Shown in pieces: positions 1 through 5,321 of a stretch of DNA of 8,731 nt (the stretch's first letter is position 1; every line of letters starts with the position of its first letter). The DNA is from Candidatus Aphodoplasma excrementigallinarum (GTDB lineage: Bacteria > Bacillota > Clostridia > UBA1381 > UMGS1253), in contig DVOF01000031.1 in NCBI GenBank assembly GCA_018713805.1, positions 1 through 8,731 on the forward strand, in the 5' to 3' direction. The notes under the pieces were generated by a model. The model was not told where the DNA came from and searched no databases. It saw only the letters and a program-made list of their open reading frames with translations. Both the position numbers and the translations under genes were made by a program.

Positions 1-36
1 AGATCGTCGGCAGCGTCAGATGTGTATAAGAGACAG
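1..36. other. Residual Illumina Nextera (Tn5) adapter, not biological
   Basis: Bases 4-36 match the Nextera read-1 adapter: the 14-base primer part (4-17) followed by the 19-base Tn5 mosaic end (18-36, ending AAGAGACAG). Bases 1-3 would fall in the i5 index. Genomic sequence therefore starts at base 37. This is a library artefact left at a contig end, not a natural transposon end: no transposase gene or second inverted repeat accompanies it. Confidence 0.97.
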
Positions 37-37
37 G

Positions 38-163
38 CAGTTTACCGTGCGTAAGACGGATGTATCGGCCGGTACCACGTGGTACGCCAAAGCGTATATG
101 ATTTACAAATACAATGGGACCCTCTATACCATGTACAGCGATACGGTAAGCGCTTCTTTGTAA
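38..163 (+). CDS. 3' end of a probable secreted/surface protein (partial)
   Basis: An open frame runs from the first genomic bases to TAA at 161-163, giving about 41 C-terminal residues. The segment is rich in Tyr, Thr and Ser (WYAKAYMIYKYNGTLYTMYS is representative) and ends SASL. Alternating Tyr/aromatic and small polar residues suggest a beta-strand module like those ending large clostridial extracellular repeat or S-layer-type proteins. That assignment rests on composition and style only; no diagnostic motif is visible. The gene is truncated by the contig end, and the frame running back into the adapter is not real. A rho-independent hairpin follows 22 bases after the stop, which supports this being a true gene end. 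No function is assigned. Confidence 0.6.
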   Translation, partial: QFTVRKTDVSAGTTWYAKAYMIYKYNGTLYTMYSDTVSASL

Positions 164-185
164 CGAGATCCATTGCAAATAAAAA

Positions 186-206
186 GGCGGCAAAAAATCT
201 GCCGTC
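186..206. terminator. Bidirectional rho-independent terminator
   Basis: A 7-bp stem (GGCGGCA at 186-192 with TGCCGTC at 200-206, one G-U pair) closes a 7-base loop. It is extended by A-T pairs 184-185/207-208. It is flanked by an A run on the left (181-185) and a T-rich run on the right (207-214), so each strand has a U tract after the stem. It lies between the convergent ends of the partial surface-protein gene and tmk and can serve both. Confidence 0.8.
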
Positions 207-219
207 TTATTTTTATATC

Positions 220-897
220 TTAATCGCCCAGCTTGCCGCGTACGATCTGGTAGACCTCTTCCCCGATGTCCTCCACACTGCGCAGCGCGCCGCCCGGCGC
301 ACAGTTTACGACCTGCCATCCATACTTCCCCGCAATGTATTTTGCATTGTCGTAGCTTTTCTGGATATGGCCTTCATCCCGTTCATGGATGTCCTTTTCC
401 GCCTGCCCGGTCGCCTTGTTTTTGCGCGACTTTGTAATCGCCGCGCCAACCTGCGGCGGCACATCCAGAAAGATGACCGCGTCCGGCTCCGGCAGGCCGT
501 AAACGCCGTACTCAAAACTACACAGCCAATCCAAAAATTCGTCCTTCTCCGCCGCCGTGGCGAGCTTTCCCGCCTGATGAATCATGTTCGACGTAACATA
601 ACGGTCGGCGAGGATGACACGTCCGGCCTTGTACGCCTGCTCCCACTTTGTCTTGTAGGAAACGTAGCGGTCGATTGCAAAAAAGGTGGAGGCCGTCTTT
701 GCGTCCACATCCTCCGCCCGCTCGCCGAACCGTCCGGCAAGGTACATCTTCACAATGCAGGACGCTTCGCTCTCATAGTCCGGAAATGACACCGCCATCG
801 GGTTCCACCCTTCCGCGGCCAGCCGCGCAAACAGAAGCCGGGTCTGCGTTTCCTTCCCGCTTCCATCAATGCCTTCAATTGCAATCAGCCTGCCCAT
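220..897 (-). CDS. tmk: Thymidylate kinase (dTMP kinase)
   Basis: Phosphorylates dTMP to dTDP with ATP in the cytoplasm, the step shared by de novo and salvage dTTP synthesis. The 225-residue length is normal for the family. Visible elements: the P-loop EGIDGSGKETQ near residues 8-18, the FPDY segment at 38-41, the DRY motif at 98-100, LDVPP at 144-148 (core strand with the cis-Pro region), and a charged LID-like region around 157-175. The P-loop has Glu directly after the invariant Lys (GK-E-T), where most family members have Thr or Ser. ATG at 895-897 is preceded by a GGGGG-type ribosome site 7 bases upstream. It is the last gene of the leftward cluster, 15 bases after the tagA-like gene, and ends at the bidirectional terminator. 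The function is secure; operon membership is inferred from spacing. Confidence 0.93.
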   Translation of the reverse strand: MGRLIAIEGIDGSGKETQTRLLFARLAAEGWNPMAVSFPDYESEASCIVKMYLAGRFGERAEDVDAKTASTFFAIDRYVSYKTKWEQAYKAGRVILADRYVTSNMIHQAGKLATAAEKDEFLDWLCSFEYGVYGLPEPDAVIFLDVPPQVGAAITKSRKNKATGQAEKDIHERDEGHIQKSYDNAKYIAGKYGWQVVNCAPGGALRSVEDIGEEVYQIVRGKLGD

Positions 898-912
898 CTG
901 CCGTCCCCCATC

Positions 913-1647
913 TCAGCGATACTTTCTTCCCTTCAGCAACACCGTCAGCCCGAAGCGCGGAAGCGCCATCATTCTGCCAATTCGCTTTGGTTCCTTTTTT
1001 AGCCGGTATGCCCACTCCAGCCCCAGTCTCTGCCAGCTTTCCGGCGCACGCTCTACCCGTCCAGCCAAAACGTCCAAACTCCCGCCTGCGCCGAGCACAA
1101 TCCGCACGTTCAAACGCTTCCTGTTATCGGCAATCCATTTTTCCTGCTTCGGCGCGCCAAGGCACACAAGCAGGATGTCCGGCTGTGCCGCGTTGATCTG
1201 CCCGACGATCTCCGGCGTCTGCTCCTCTTTGAAATAACCGTCCCGCGTCCCGCAGATGACAAGGCCCGGATAAAGCTGTGTCAGCTTGTCCGCCGCCTCC
1301 TCTGCCACGCCGGGCTTCGAACCGAACAGAAACACGCGTCGCCTGCTCGGCGCAGCGCGCTCAAGCAAACGGTTCATCAAATCAAATCCTGCGACTCGCT
1401 CGCGCAGCGGCTGGCCCAAAATCCGGGACGCATATACCACGCCAATTCCGTCGGCGGTGTTGAGGTCTGCGCTGTTGAGAAGCTGTGCAAACTGCGGGTC
1501 CTTGTATGCCATATAGATAATTTCCGAATTCGGCGTAAACACACAGTGTACCCGCTCCTCGTCCAGATAGCCCAGCAGGGTATCCACCGTTTCCGCCATG
1601 GTCTTTGTGCTGACCTGTACCCCAAGAATATTGACCGTGTCGCCCAT
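913..1647 (-). CDS. tagA: WecG/TagA/CpsF family glycosyltransferase
   Basis: Family GT26 enzymes transfer a sugar (ManNAc in TagA, ManNAcA in WecG) onto an undecaprenyl-diphosphate-linked sugar at the inner face of the membrane. This starts wall teichoic acid or other surface glycan linkage units. The 244 residues show the family signatures in order: VFTPNSEI (36-43), NTADGIGV (63-70, with D66 aligning to the proposed catalytic Asp and T38 to the conserved Thr), FLFGSKPG (106-113), CLGAPKQEKWI (162-172), GAGGSLDVLAG (187-197), and the C-terminal LEWAYRLKKEPKRIGR segment typical of the membrane-docking tail. ATG at 1645-1647 has GGAGG 9 bases upstream and starts 1 base after the stop of the membrane-protein gene, so the two are probably translationally coupled. 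The donor and acceptor in this organism cannot be read from sequence, so 'tagA' is a family-level symbol. Confidence 0.88.
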   Translation of the reverse strand: MGDTVNILGVQVSTKTMAETVDTLLGYLDEERVHCVFTPNSEIIYMAYKDPQFAQLLNSADLNTADGIGVVYASRILGQPLRERVAGFDLMNRLLERAAPSRRRVFLFGSKPGVAEEAADKLTQLYPGLVICGTRDGYFKEEQTPEIVGQINAAQPDILLVCLGAPKQEKWIADNRKRLNVRIVLGAGGSLDVLAGRVERAPESWQRLGLEWAYRLKKEPKRIGRMMALPRFGLTVLLKGRKYR

Positions 1648-1648
1648 A

Positions 1649-3139
1649 TCAGTGTTCCTCCACTCTCGAAACTGTGAAATCGTCGTTCAGTATCAAAATC
1701 TGCGCCCCGCTCGCCAGCATTTCGTCCGTGATCTGCTCGGCGGGGATGATCATCTCCACGTAGCCGTTCCCTTTTAAGTAATGGCGCACCGCGCCTGTAA
1801 GCGCCCAGTCGCTCGACGTCACGTTGATAATATGCTCCCGGTGTTCTACGATTCCATTCAGATACGTCCGCTTCGCACCGACGACATAGCACTCCCGCGC
1901 GCCCGTGAGCGTGTCTTCGTCGAGCGCGGCAATGATGTTGTTGCAGATCGTTTCGTCGATCAACGCCGCCTCCCGGTAGTCGTGCATTTCGCTCACATTG
2001 CATACGTTCAGCCCGAACGCCAGCACAAAAACAAGGACGGACGCGACTGCGCGCCCGAGCCGCAGCTTCGAAAGCAGGCAGCCGAGCATGAGCGCTACAC
2101 CAATGAGCGGCACATACGCCGCGCGGAACGGCAAAGTCGAATCTTTTGTCACAAAAAACAGCAAAACCGAGCACAGTGCAATCGCCGCGCCGAGCCAGAA
2201 CGAGAACATGCCCTTGTGCCGTTCCCGCCCGCACAGCCATGCAAAAACACCGGACAGCACGGCAATCAAGAGCAGGAGCCACGGCGTTTCCAACAAAAGC
2301 GCCCATCCGCGCAAAACCCCATTTATATTCAGTGTGACCGCGCCCATGCAAATCACGTGATAAACTTCCTTTGCCATAAAGACGATATGCGGCCCGAGCT
2401 CGGCGAGCGTCAGGCCCGCCCCGCGCCCGCTCAGCGCGCCGACATTGCGCATAAGCAGATAGTAGGCAGCAATGATACAGCCGTTAAGCACGGGAATCAG
2501 ATACATTTTCCAGCTCTGTCTGGTACGGAAAAAATACGCGCAGCACAGCAGGAACGAAAGAATCGCCGTCTGCTCGTAAAAGCAGTACGACGCGAGCTGC
2601 GCCACGGCAAACAGCACGAGCCAGTACCAGCGTTTCCCCCTATTGTACCGCTGGAAAAAAAGCAGGCTCAGGCCGGTAAAAAACACGCCCACGATCACAC
2701 GCGACGACGCGCTGAGCCAATACTGCGCCTCAAACCCAACCGGCAAAAACAGCAAAAGCAGATAAAATACGCCGCCCACCTGGATGTCCATATCCGACAG
2801 GATACGCTTTAAAAAATAAACCGCCGCCACCGTCAGCGCAGCCGTCACAAACAAAATCGCCCACGGCGCGTGCAGATACAGCCAGCCCCACACATATACG
2901 TCAAAAACGCCCGCCAGCGGCCGGGTGCTGATCGTTCCGATATGCAAAAACACATTCTGGAACGTCCCCTCCATCTGCGGATACCAATAATACTGGATAT
3001 GGTCGTCCAAAAGTGGATAATACGTAAACCCATAGGCCGCATACCTGCATAAATACAGGCAAAAGGCTGCGGCAACAAACAGCATCTCCCGCTGCCGTGC
3101 CGACAGTCCACCCTTTCCGTTCCTCCCGGCAATCCTCAC
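1649..3139 (-). CDS. Polytopic membrane protein, GT-C-like glycosyltransferase
   Basis: A 496-residue integral membrane protein with about 10-12 hydrophobic segments (roughly 17-35, 87-110, 122-137, 146-163, 171-205, 212-230, 278-300, 311-330, 338-356, 362-382). A C-terminal soluble part of about 110 residues follows. The first external loop carries an Asp-Asp pair (YYPLLDDHIQYY, D45-D46) followed by STRPLAG. This is the arrangement of GT-C transferases, which use polyprenyl-phosphate sugars on the outer face; an FYEQ motif near 187-190 resembles GtrII-type glucosyltransferases. The start is GTG at 3137-3139, overlapping the TGA of the upstream GT2 gene by 4 bases, with AAAGGGG upstream. The pairing with a polyprenyl-phosphate sugar synthase supports a decorating role on surface polymer. 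An oligosaccharide polymerase or other membrane role is not excluded. Confidence 0.65.
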   Translation of the reverse strand: MRIAGRNGKGGLSARQREMLFVAAAFCLYLCRYAAYGFTYYPLLDDHIQYYWYPQMEGTFQNVFLHIGTISTRPLAGVFDVYVWGWLYLHAPWAILFVTAALTVAAVYFLKRILSDMDIQVGGVFYLLLLFLPVGFEAQYWLSASSRVIVGVFFTGLSLLFFQRYNRGKRWYWLVLFAVAQLASYCFYEQTAILSFLLCCAYFFRTRQSWKMYLIPVLNGCIIAAYYLLMRNVGALSGRGAGLTLAELGPHIVFMAKEVYHVICMGAVTLNINGVLRGWALLLETPWLLLLIAVLSGVFAWLCGRERHKGMFSFWLGAAIALCSVLLFFVTKDSTLPFRAAYVPLIGVALMLGCLLSKLRLGRAVASVLVFVLAFGLNVCNVSEMHDYREAALIDETICNNIIAALDEDTLTGARECYVVGAKRTYLNGIVEHREHIINVTSSDWALTGAVRHYLKGNGYVEMIIPAEQITDEMLASGAQILILNDDFTVSRVEEH

Positions 3140-3855
3140 TTGCGTTTCCCCTTTCCCGGCGCATACAGGCCGCGCCTGTCATTTTGTACAATGCTGAGCA
3201 GCGAGCGCAGCATTGTCACCCCGTCACGCAATGGATGTACGCTGCTTCCGATAGGCGGCGCCTTCATGTAAGCCGCAATCCGGTCAATGCGCATCCCATG
3301 CTTTTTTGCAATGAACAGCGCCTCCGCGTCAAAGCCAAACCCGTCGATCGTCACCCGCGTAAAAATCGTATGCGCCGCCTGGGCGGAAAATGCTTTAAAC
3401 CCGCACTGGGTGTCGTTAATACCGAGGTGGAGAAGCAAATTTGTCACAAAGGAAAACGCCGCCGAGCTGACCCGGCGCACAAGCCCGTACGTTTCATAGC
3501 CCGTCCCTTCGCGGCTGCCGATCGCAAGGTCTGCGCCGCTTTGGATGTGCGCAACGCTCTCCTCGATCAAAGACAGGTCGTACGGCAGGTCCGCGTCGGT
3601 GAACAATACCACATCGCCCTGCGCGGCGAGCGCCCCCCGCTTCACCGCGGCGCCTTTGCCACGGTTTTGCATCTGGCACAGGGGCTCTACCCCTTCGAGC
3701 CGCACGAGCCGTGCGGTATCGTCGCTGCTCTTGTCGTCGACGACAATCAGCTCATATTCATATTCCCCCTGCTCCAGGTGCGCCTTTAGCGTCAGGAGCG
3801 TTTTTTGTATCCGGCCCGCCTCGTTATAGGCCGGAATGATTACCGATACCTTCAA
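3136..3855 (-). CDS. GT2 polyprenyl-phosphate hexosyltransferase (DPG-synthase-like)
   Basis: A GT-A fold family 2 glycosyltransferase, likely moving a hexose from a nucleotide sugar to undecaprenyl phosphate at the cytoplasmic face. From the chosen start (239 residues) the order is VSVIIPAYNE (3-12), IVVDDKSSDDT (37-47), NRGKGAAVKRG (64-74), the metal-binding FTDADLPYD (85-93, D87/D89), DTQCGFKAF (about 151-159), and GFGFDAEALFIAKKHG (about 171-186). The last two are characteristic of the dolichyl-phosphate beta-glucosyltransferase branch. There are no C-terminal membrane helices, unlike GtrB. The frame extends to a GTG at 3927, but that codon has no ribosome site and the extra 24 residues span a GC-rich hairpin. 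TTG at 3853-3855 has GGGGAG 10 bases upstream and gives the usual MKVSVIIPAYNE N-terminus. The gene overlaps the next by 4 bases (GTGA), implying coupled synthesis. The sugar is unknown. Confidence 0.85.
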   Translation of the reverse strand: MKVSVIIPAYNEAGRIQKTLLTLKAHLEQGEYEYELIVVDDKSSDDTARLVRLEGVEPLCQMQNRGKGAAVKRGALAAQGDVVLFTDADLPYDLSLIEESVAHIQSGADLAIGSREGTGYETYGLVRRVSSAAFSFVTNLLLHLGINDTQCGFKAFSAQAAHTIFTRVTIDGFGFDAEALFIAKKHGMRIDRIAAYMKAPPIGSSVHPLRDGVTMLRSLLSIVQNDRRGLYAPGKGKRK

Positions 3856-3896
3856 TACCGCCTGTCTCCCCTGTCTATGGATTTGCGCGTATGTAC

Positions 3897-3917
3897 CGGC
3901 GCGCAAAGGGCGCGCCG
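3897..3917. repeat. GC-rich inverted repeat between ylzJ-like and GT2 genes
   Basis: A perfect 8-bp stem (3897-3904 with 3910-3917, CGGCGCGC/GCGCGCCG) surrounds a 5-base loop. It lies between the ylzJ-like stop (3928) and the preferred GT2 start (3855). No U run follows on either strand, so it is not a standard intrinsic terminator. It could be an mRNA stability or processing hairpin that sets relative expression across the cluster, or chance in GC-rich DNA. Confidence 0.6.
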
Positions 3918-3927
3918 TCCAATGCAC

Positions 3928-4143
3928 CTAAAATACCGTTCCAACACAAAACTTCTGATCCAGATAATAACGCGGGTCGGTGGAATAAAGCCGCTCAATC
4001 CGACGCCGCCCGTCGCCGAGCACGCTGACCTCCATCGTCACGCCGCTGTGCACGGTCATGATCCGCTTCGGCGCTTTTTCCGCTTCCTGCGCAGCCGCCT
4101 GCTGAAGGAGGATATGCTCGTACGGGATAATGCTGTGATACAT
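3928..4143 (-). CDS. ylzJ: YlzJ-like small protein
   Basis: A 71-residue protein of unknown biochemical function. The C-terminal sequence LYSTDPRYYLDQKFCVGTVF matches the hallmark of the YlzJ family (STDPxxYLD, then a basic/aromatic residue and a Gly near the end). The N-terminus MYHSIIPYEHILL fits the family's short hydrophobic start. There is no signal peptide or membrane segment. The frame is open further upstream, but ATG at 4141-4143 is chosen because a strong GGAGGG site lies 6 bases before it and the longer version would overlap the protease gene. It begins 2 bases after the tepA-like stop, so translation is probably coupled. In Bacillus ylzJ also follows tepA (ymfB), which supports the name and suggests a shared process. 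The ending TAG lies 72 bases before the next gene. Confidence 0.82.
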   Translation of the reverse strand: MYHSIIPYEHILLQQAAAQEAEKAPKRIMTVHSGVTMEVSVLGDGRRRIERLYSTDPRYYLDQKFCVGTVF

Positions 4144-4145
4144 GC

Positions 4146-4796
4146 TTATCCCTCCTTCTGCACCTTCCGGGCTGCAATCAGCTCTTTGAGCTTGCCAAGC
4201 GCGTCGCGCAGGCTCCCCACGCTGTCGATCAGCCCACACTCGACCGCCGCCTCCCCAAACACGATGCTGCCAACGTCGTTTGCAATCTCGCCCGTCTTGA
4301 GCATCAGCCGGTTAAAGTCCTCTTTCGAGATATTGCTGTGGTCGGAGATAAAGCCCACGATCCGGTCCTGGATCTTATTAAAATAGTCAAACGTCTGCAT
4401 CACGCCGATTACCATGCCGTTCATCCGAAGCGGATGGAGCGTCATGGCCGCGCTCTTTGCAATAAACGAATAGTCCGCCGACACCGCAAGCGGCACGCCG
4501 ATGCTGTGCCCGCCGCCCAGCACGAGCGACACGGTTGGCTTGCTCATGCCGGCGATCATCTCCGCAATTGCCAACCCGGCCTCCACGTCGCCGCCCGCCG
4601 TGTTCAAAATCACCAAAAGCCCCTCCACGCTGTCGTCCTGCTCGAGCGCGACGAGCTGCGGCAAAATGTACTCGTATTTTGTCGCCTTGTCCTGCGGCGG
4701 CAGGATCATATGGCCCTCGATCTGCCCAATAATGCTTAAACAATGGATGTTGAACGCCTTGCTGTTTGCCTCGGTAATTGCGCCTTTTTGTTCCAA
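4146..4796 (-). CDS. tepA: TepA/YmfB-type ClpP-like serine protease
   Basis: A cytoplasmic serine protease of the ClpP fold. In Bacillus subtilis the orthologue TepA (YmfB) has been linked to protein export and, from memory, to breakdown of small acid-soluble spore proteins during germination. Numbering from a TTG at 4802, the catalytic triad reads S100 in GGGHSIGVPLAV, H123 in MTLHPLRMNG, and D176 in GEIANDVG. LNTAGGDVEAGLAIAEMI (66-83) is the ClpP glycine-rich substrate strand and helix, and AAVECGLIDSV (185-195) the terminal ClpP motif. All catalytic residues are present, so it should be active. Of two TTG codons, the one at 4794-4796 is chosen: GGGAGG at 4804-4809 lies 7 bases before it but only 1 base before the TTG at 4802. 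The protein is then 216 residues. It is the first gene of the leftward cluster. The context (ylzJ next) separates it from housekeeping ClpP. Confidence 0.88.
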   Translation of the reverse strand: MEQKGAITEANSKAFNIHCLSIIGQIEGHMILPPQDKATKYEYILPQLVALEQDDSVEGLLVILNTAGGDVEAGLAIAEMIAGMSKPTVSLVLGGGHSIGVPLAVSADYSFIAKSAAMTLHPLRMNGMVIGVMQTFDYFNKIQDRIVGFISDHSNISKEDFNRLMLKTGEIANDVGSIVFGEAAVECGLIDSVGSLRDALGKLKELIAARKVQKEG

Positions 4797-4803
4797 ATCC
4801 AAT

Positions 4804-4809
4804 CCTCCC
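4804..4809 (-). promoter_or_regulatory. Ribosome binding site fixing the tepA start
   Basis: On the minus strand this reads GGGAGG, a near-perfect anti-16S match. The spacing is 7 bases to the TTG at 4796 and 1 base to the TTG at 4802, so the former is the functional initiation codon. Confidence 0.75.
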
Positions 4810-4907
4810 TTTCGGTTTCTCCGCTTAGTATGGGTTTGAACCGGCGCAAATATGTATACCAGGGCATTTGGCGGGAAATATCGCCATCTTTGTCAATAAC
4901 CTCTTCT

Positions 4908-4936
4908 ATTCTATTATAATTCTCGCTTTTTTTCAA
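4908..4936 (-). promoter_or_regulatory. Candidate leftward promoter for the tepA cluster
   Basis: On the minus strand TTGAAA (4936-4931), a 17-base spacer and TAGAAT (4913-4908) form a reasonable housekeeping promoter about 110 bases before the tepA start. A better -10 hexamer, TATAAT at 4918-4913, sits only 12 bases from TTGAAA and has no good -35 of its own. I see no convincing sporulation-sigma elements here. The match is imperfect and this AT-rich stretch could give such hexamers by chance. Confidence 0.4.
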
Positions 4937-4996
4937 TAGTTTTTTTCCTGCGGCCGCCATAGCGCGCGGTTTTCATATAATGGAACGCCGCATACA

Positions 4997-5025
4997 TTGA
5001 CAGAAAAGCCTGCGTTGTATATAAT
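4997..5025 (+). promoter_or_regulatory. Consensus sigma-A-type promoter for feoAB
   Basis: TTGACA at 4997-5002 and TATAAT at 5020-5025 are separated by exactly 17 bases, the ideal vegetative promoter. Transcription would start near 5032, leaving a leader of about 62 bases before feoA. So strong a core suggests that control is mainly by repression, as expected for an iron-uptake operon. Confidence 0.85.
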
Positions 5026-5054
5026 AAAAGAATTGAGGGATGTATATATCATCG

Positions 5055-5070
5055 GTTAATCATAACTAAC
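5055..5070. promoter_or_regulatory. Possible metal-regulator operator in the feo leader
   Basis: GTTA-ATCA-TAAC (5055-5066) is a short inverted repeat just downstream of the predicted transcription start. A second TAAC follows at 5067-5070. Position and AT-richness fit a Fur- or DtxR-family repressor site, but it does not clearly match the Bacillus Fur box or the classical DtxR box. The assignment is speculative. Confidence 0.25.
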
Positions 5071-5093
5071 TTTTTGTATTAGGAGGGATTTGC

Positions 5094-5321
5094 ATGACGC
5101 TCGACAACCTGAAAATCGGCCGCAGCGGGGTCATCACCGCAGTCGGCGGCGACGGCGCGCTCCGGCGGCGGTTGCTCGACATGGGCCTGACGCCAAAGAC
5201 AAGGGTCATGGTCCGCAAGGTCGCGCCTTTGGGCGACCCGATTGAACTGCATTTGCGCGGCTATGAGCTTACGCTTCGGAAAGAAGACGCCAAAAACATT
5301 GAGATAAATGAGGTGGACTGA
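5094..5321 (+). CDS. feoA: FeoA, SH3-like ferrous iron transport accessory protein
   Basis: A small cytoplasmic protein (75 residues, normal length) that assists FeoB-mediated Fe(II) uptake, probably by contacting FeoB's cytosolic domain. The sequence follows the family pattern: an N-terminal L..LKIGRSGVI strand, LRRRLLDMGLTPKTRV (about 24-39, the 'RLxxMGLxxGxxV' signature), APLGDPIELHLRGYELTLRKEDAKNI (44-69), then a short tail. ATG at 5094 has AGGAGG at 5081-5086, 7 bases upstream. The stop directly abuts the feoB start, so the two are co-translated. It is the first gene after the consensus promoter at 4997-5025. Confidence 0.95.
   Translation: MTLDNLKIGRSGVITAVGGDGALRRRLLDMGLTPKTRVMVRKVAPLGDPIELHLRGYELTLRKEDAKNIEINEVD

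Noticed and set aside
18..36. Tn5/IS50 mosaic end as evidence of a natural transposon
   Set aside because: It is joined directly to the Nextera primer sequence at the contig terminus, with no transposase gene, so it is a library artefact.
1377..2351. Long minus-strand open frame (324 codons) in another frame of the GT-C-like and tagA genes
   Set aside because: It overlaps two real genes, is Arg/Cys/Ala-rich, and crosses their clean junction at 1648. It is a frame shadow.
1781..2812. Long plus-strand open frame (343 codons) opposite the GT-C-like gene
   Set aside because: It is antisense to a convincing membrane protein, and its product is a low-complexity Arg/His/Gln-rich sequence typical of a shadow of GC-biased third codon positions. 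No family is recognisable.
4853..4896. TTGACA on the minus strand at 4896-4891 and TATACA at 4858-4853 as a second tepA promoter, or sporulation-sigma-like elements in the same stretch
   Set aside because: The spacing between the hexamers is 32 bases, and the ATATT/TATACA pair is 18 apart, outside the usual range for sigma-A or sigma-E promoters.
4736..4960. A 74-codon leftward open frame running from upstream of tepA into its first codons
   Set aside because: No ribosome site precedes its ATG at 4960, it starts upstream of the best promoter candidate, and its 3' part lies out of frame inside tepA. The peptide looks superficially protein-like but I recognise no family, so it is left uncalled.
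4976..4981. TATAAT on the plus strand as an extra feo promoter
   Set aside because: No acceptable -35 lies 16-18 bases upstream, and the consensus promoter at 4997-5025 explains expression better.
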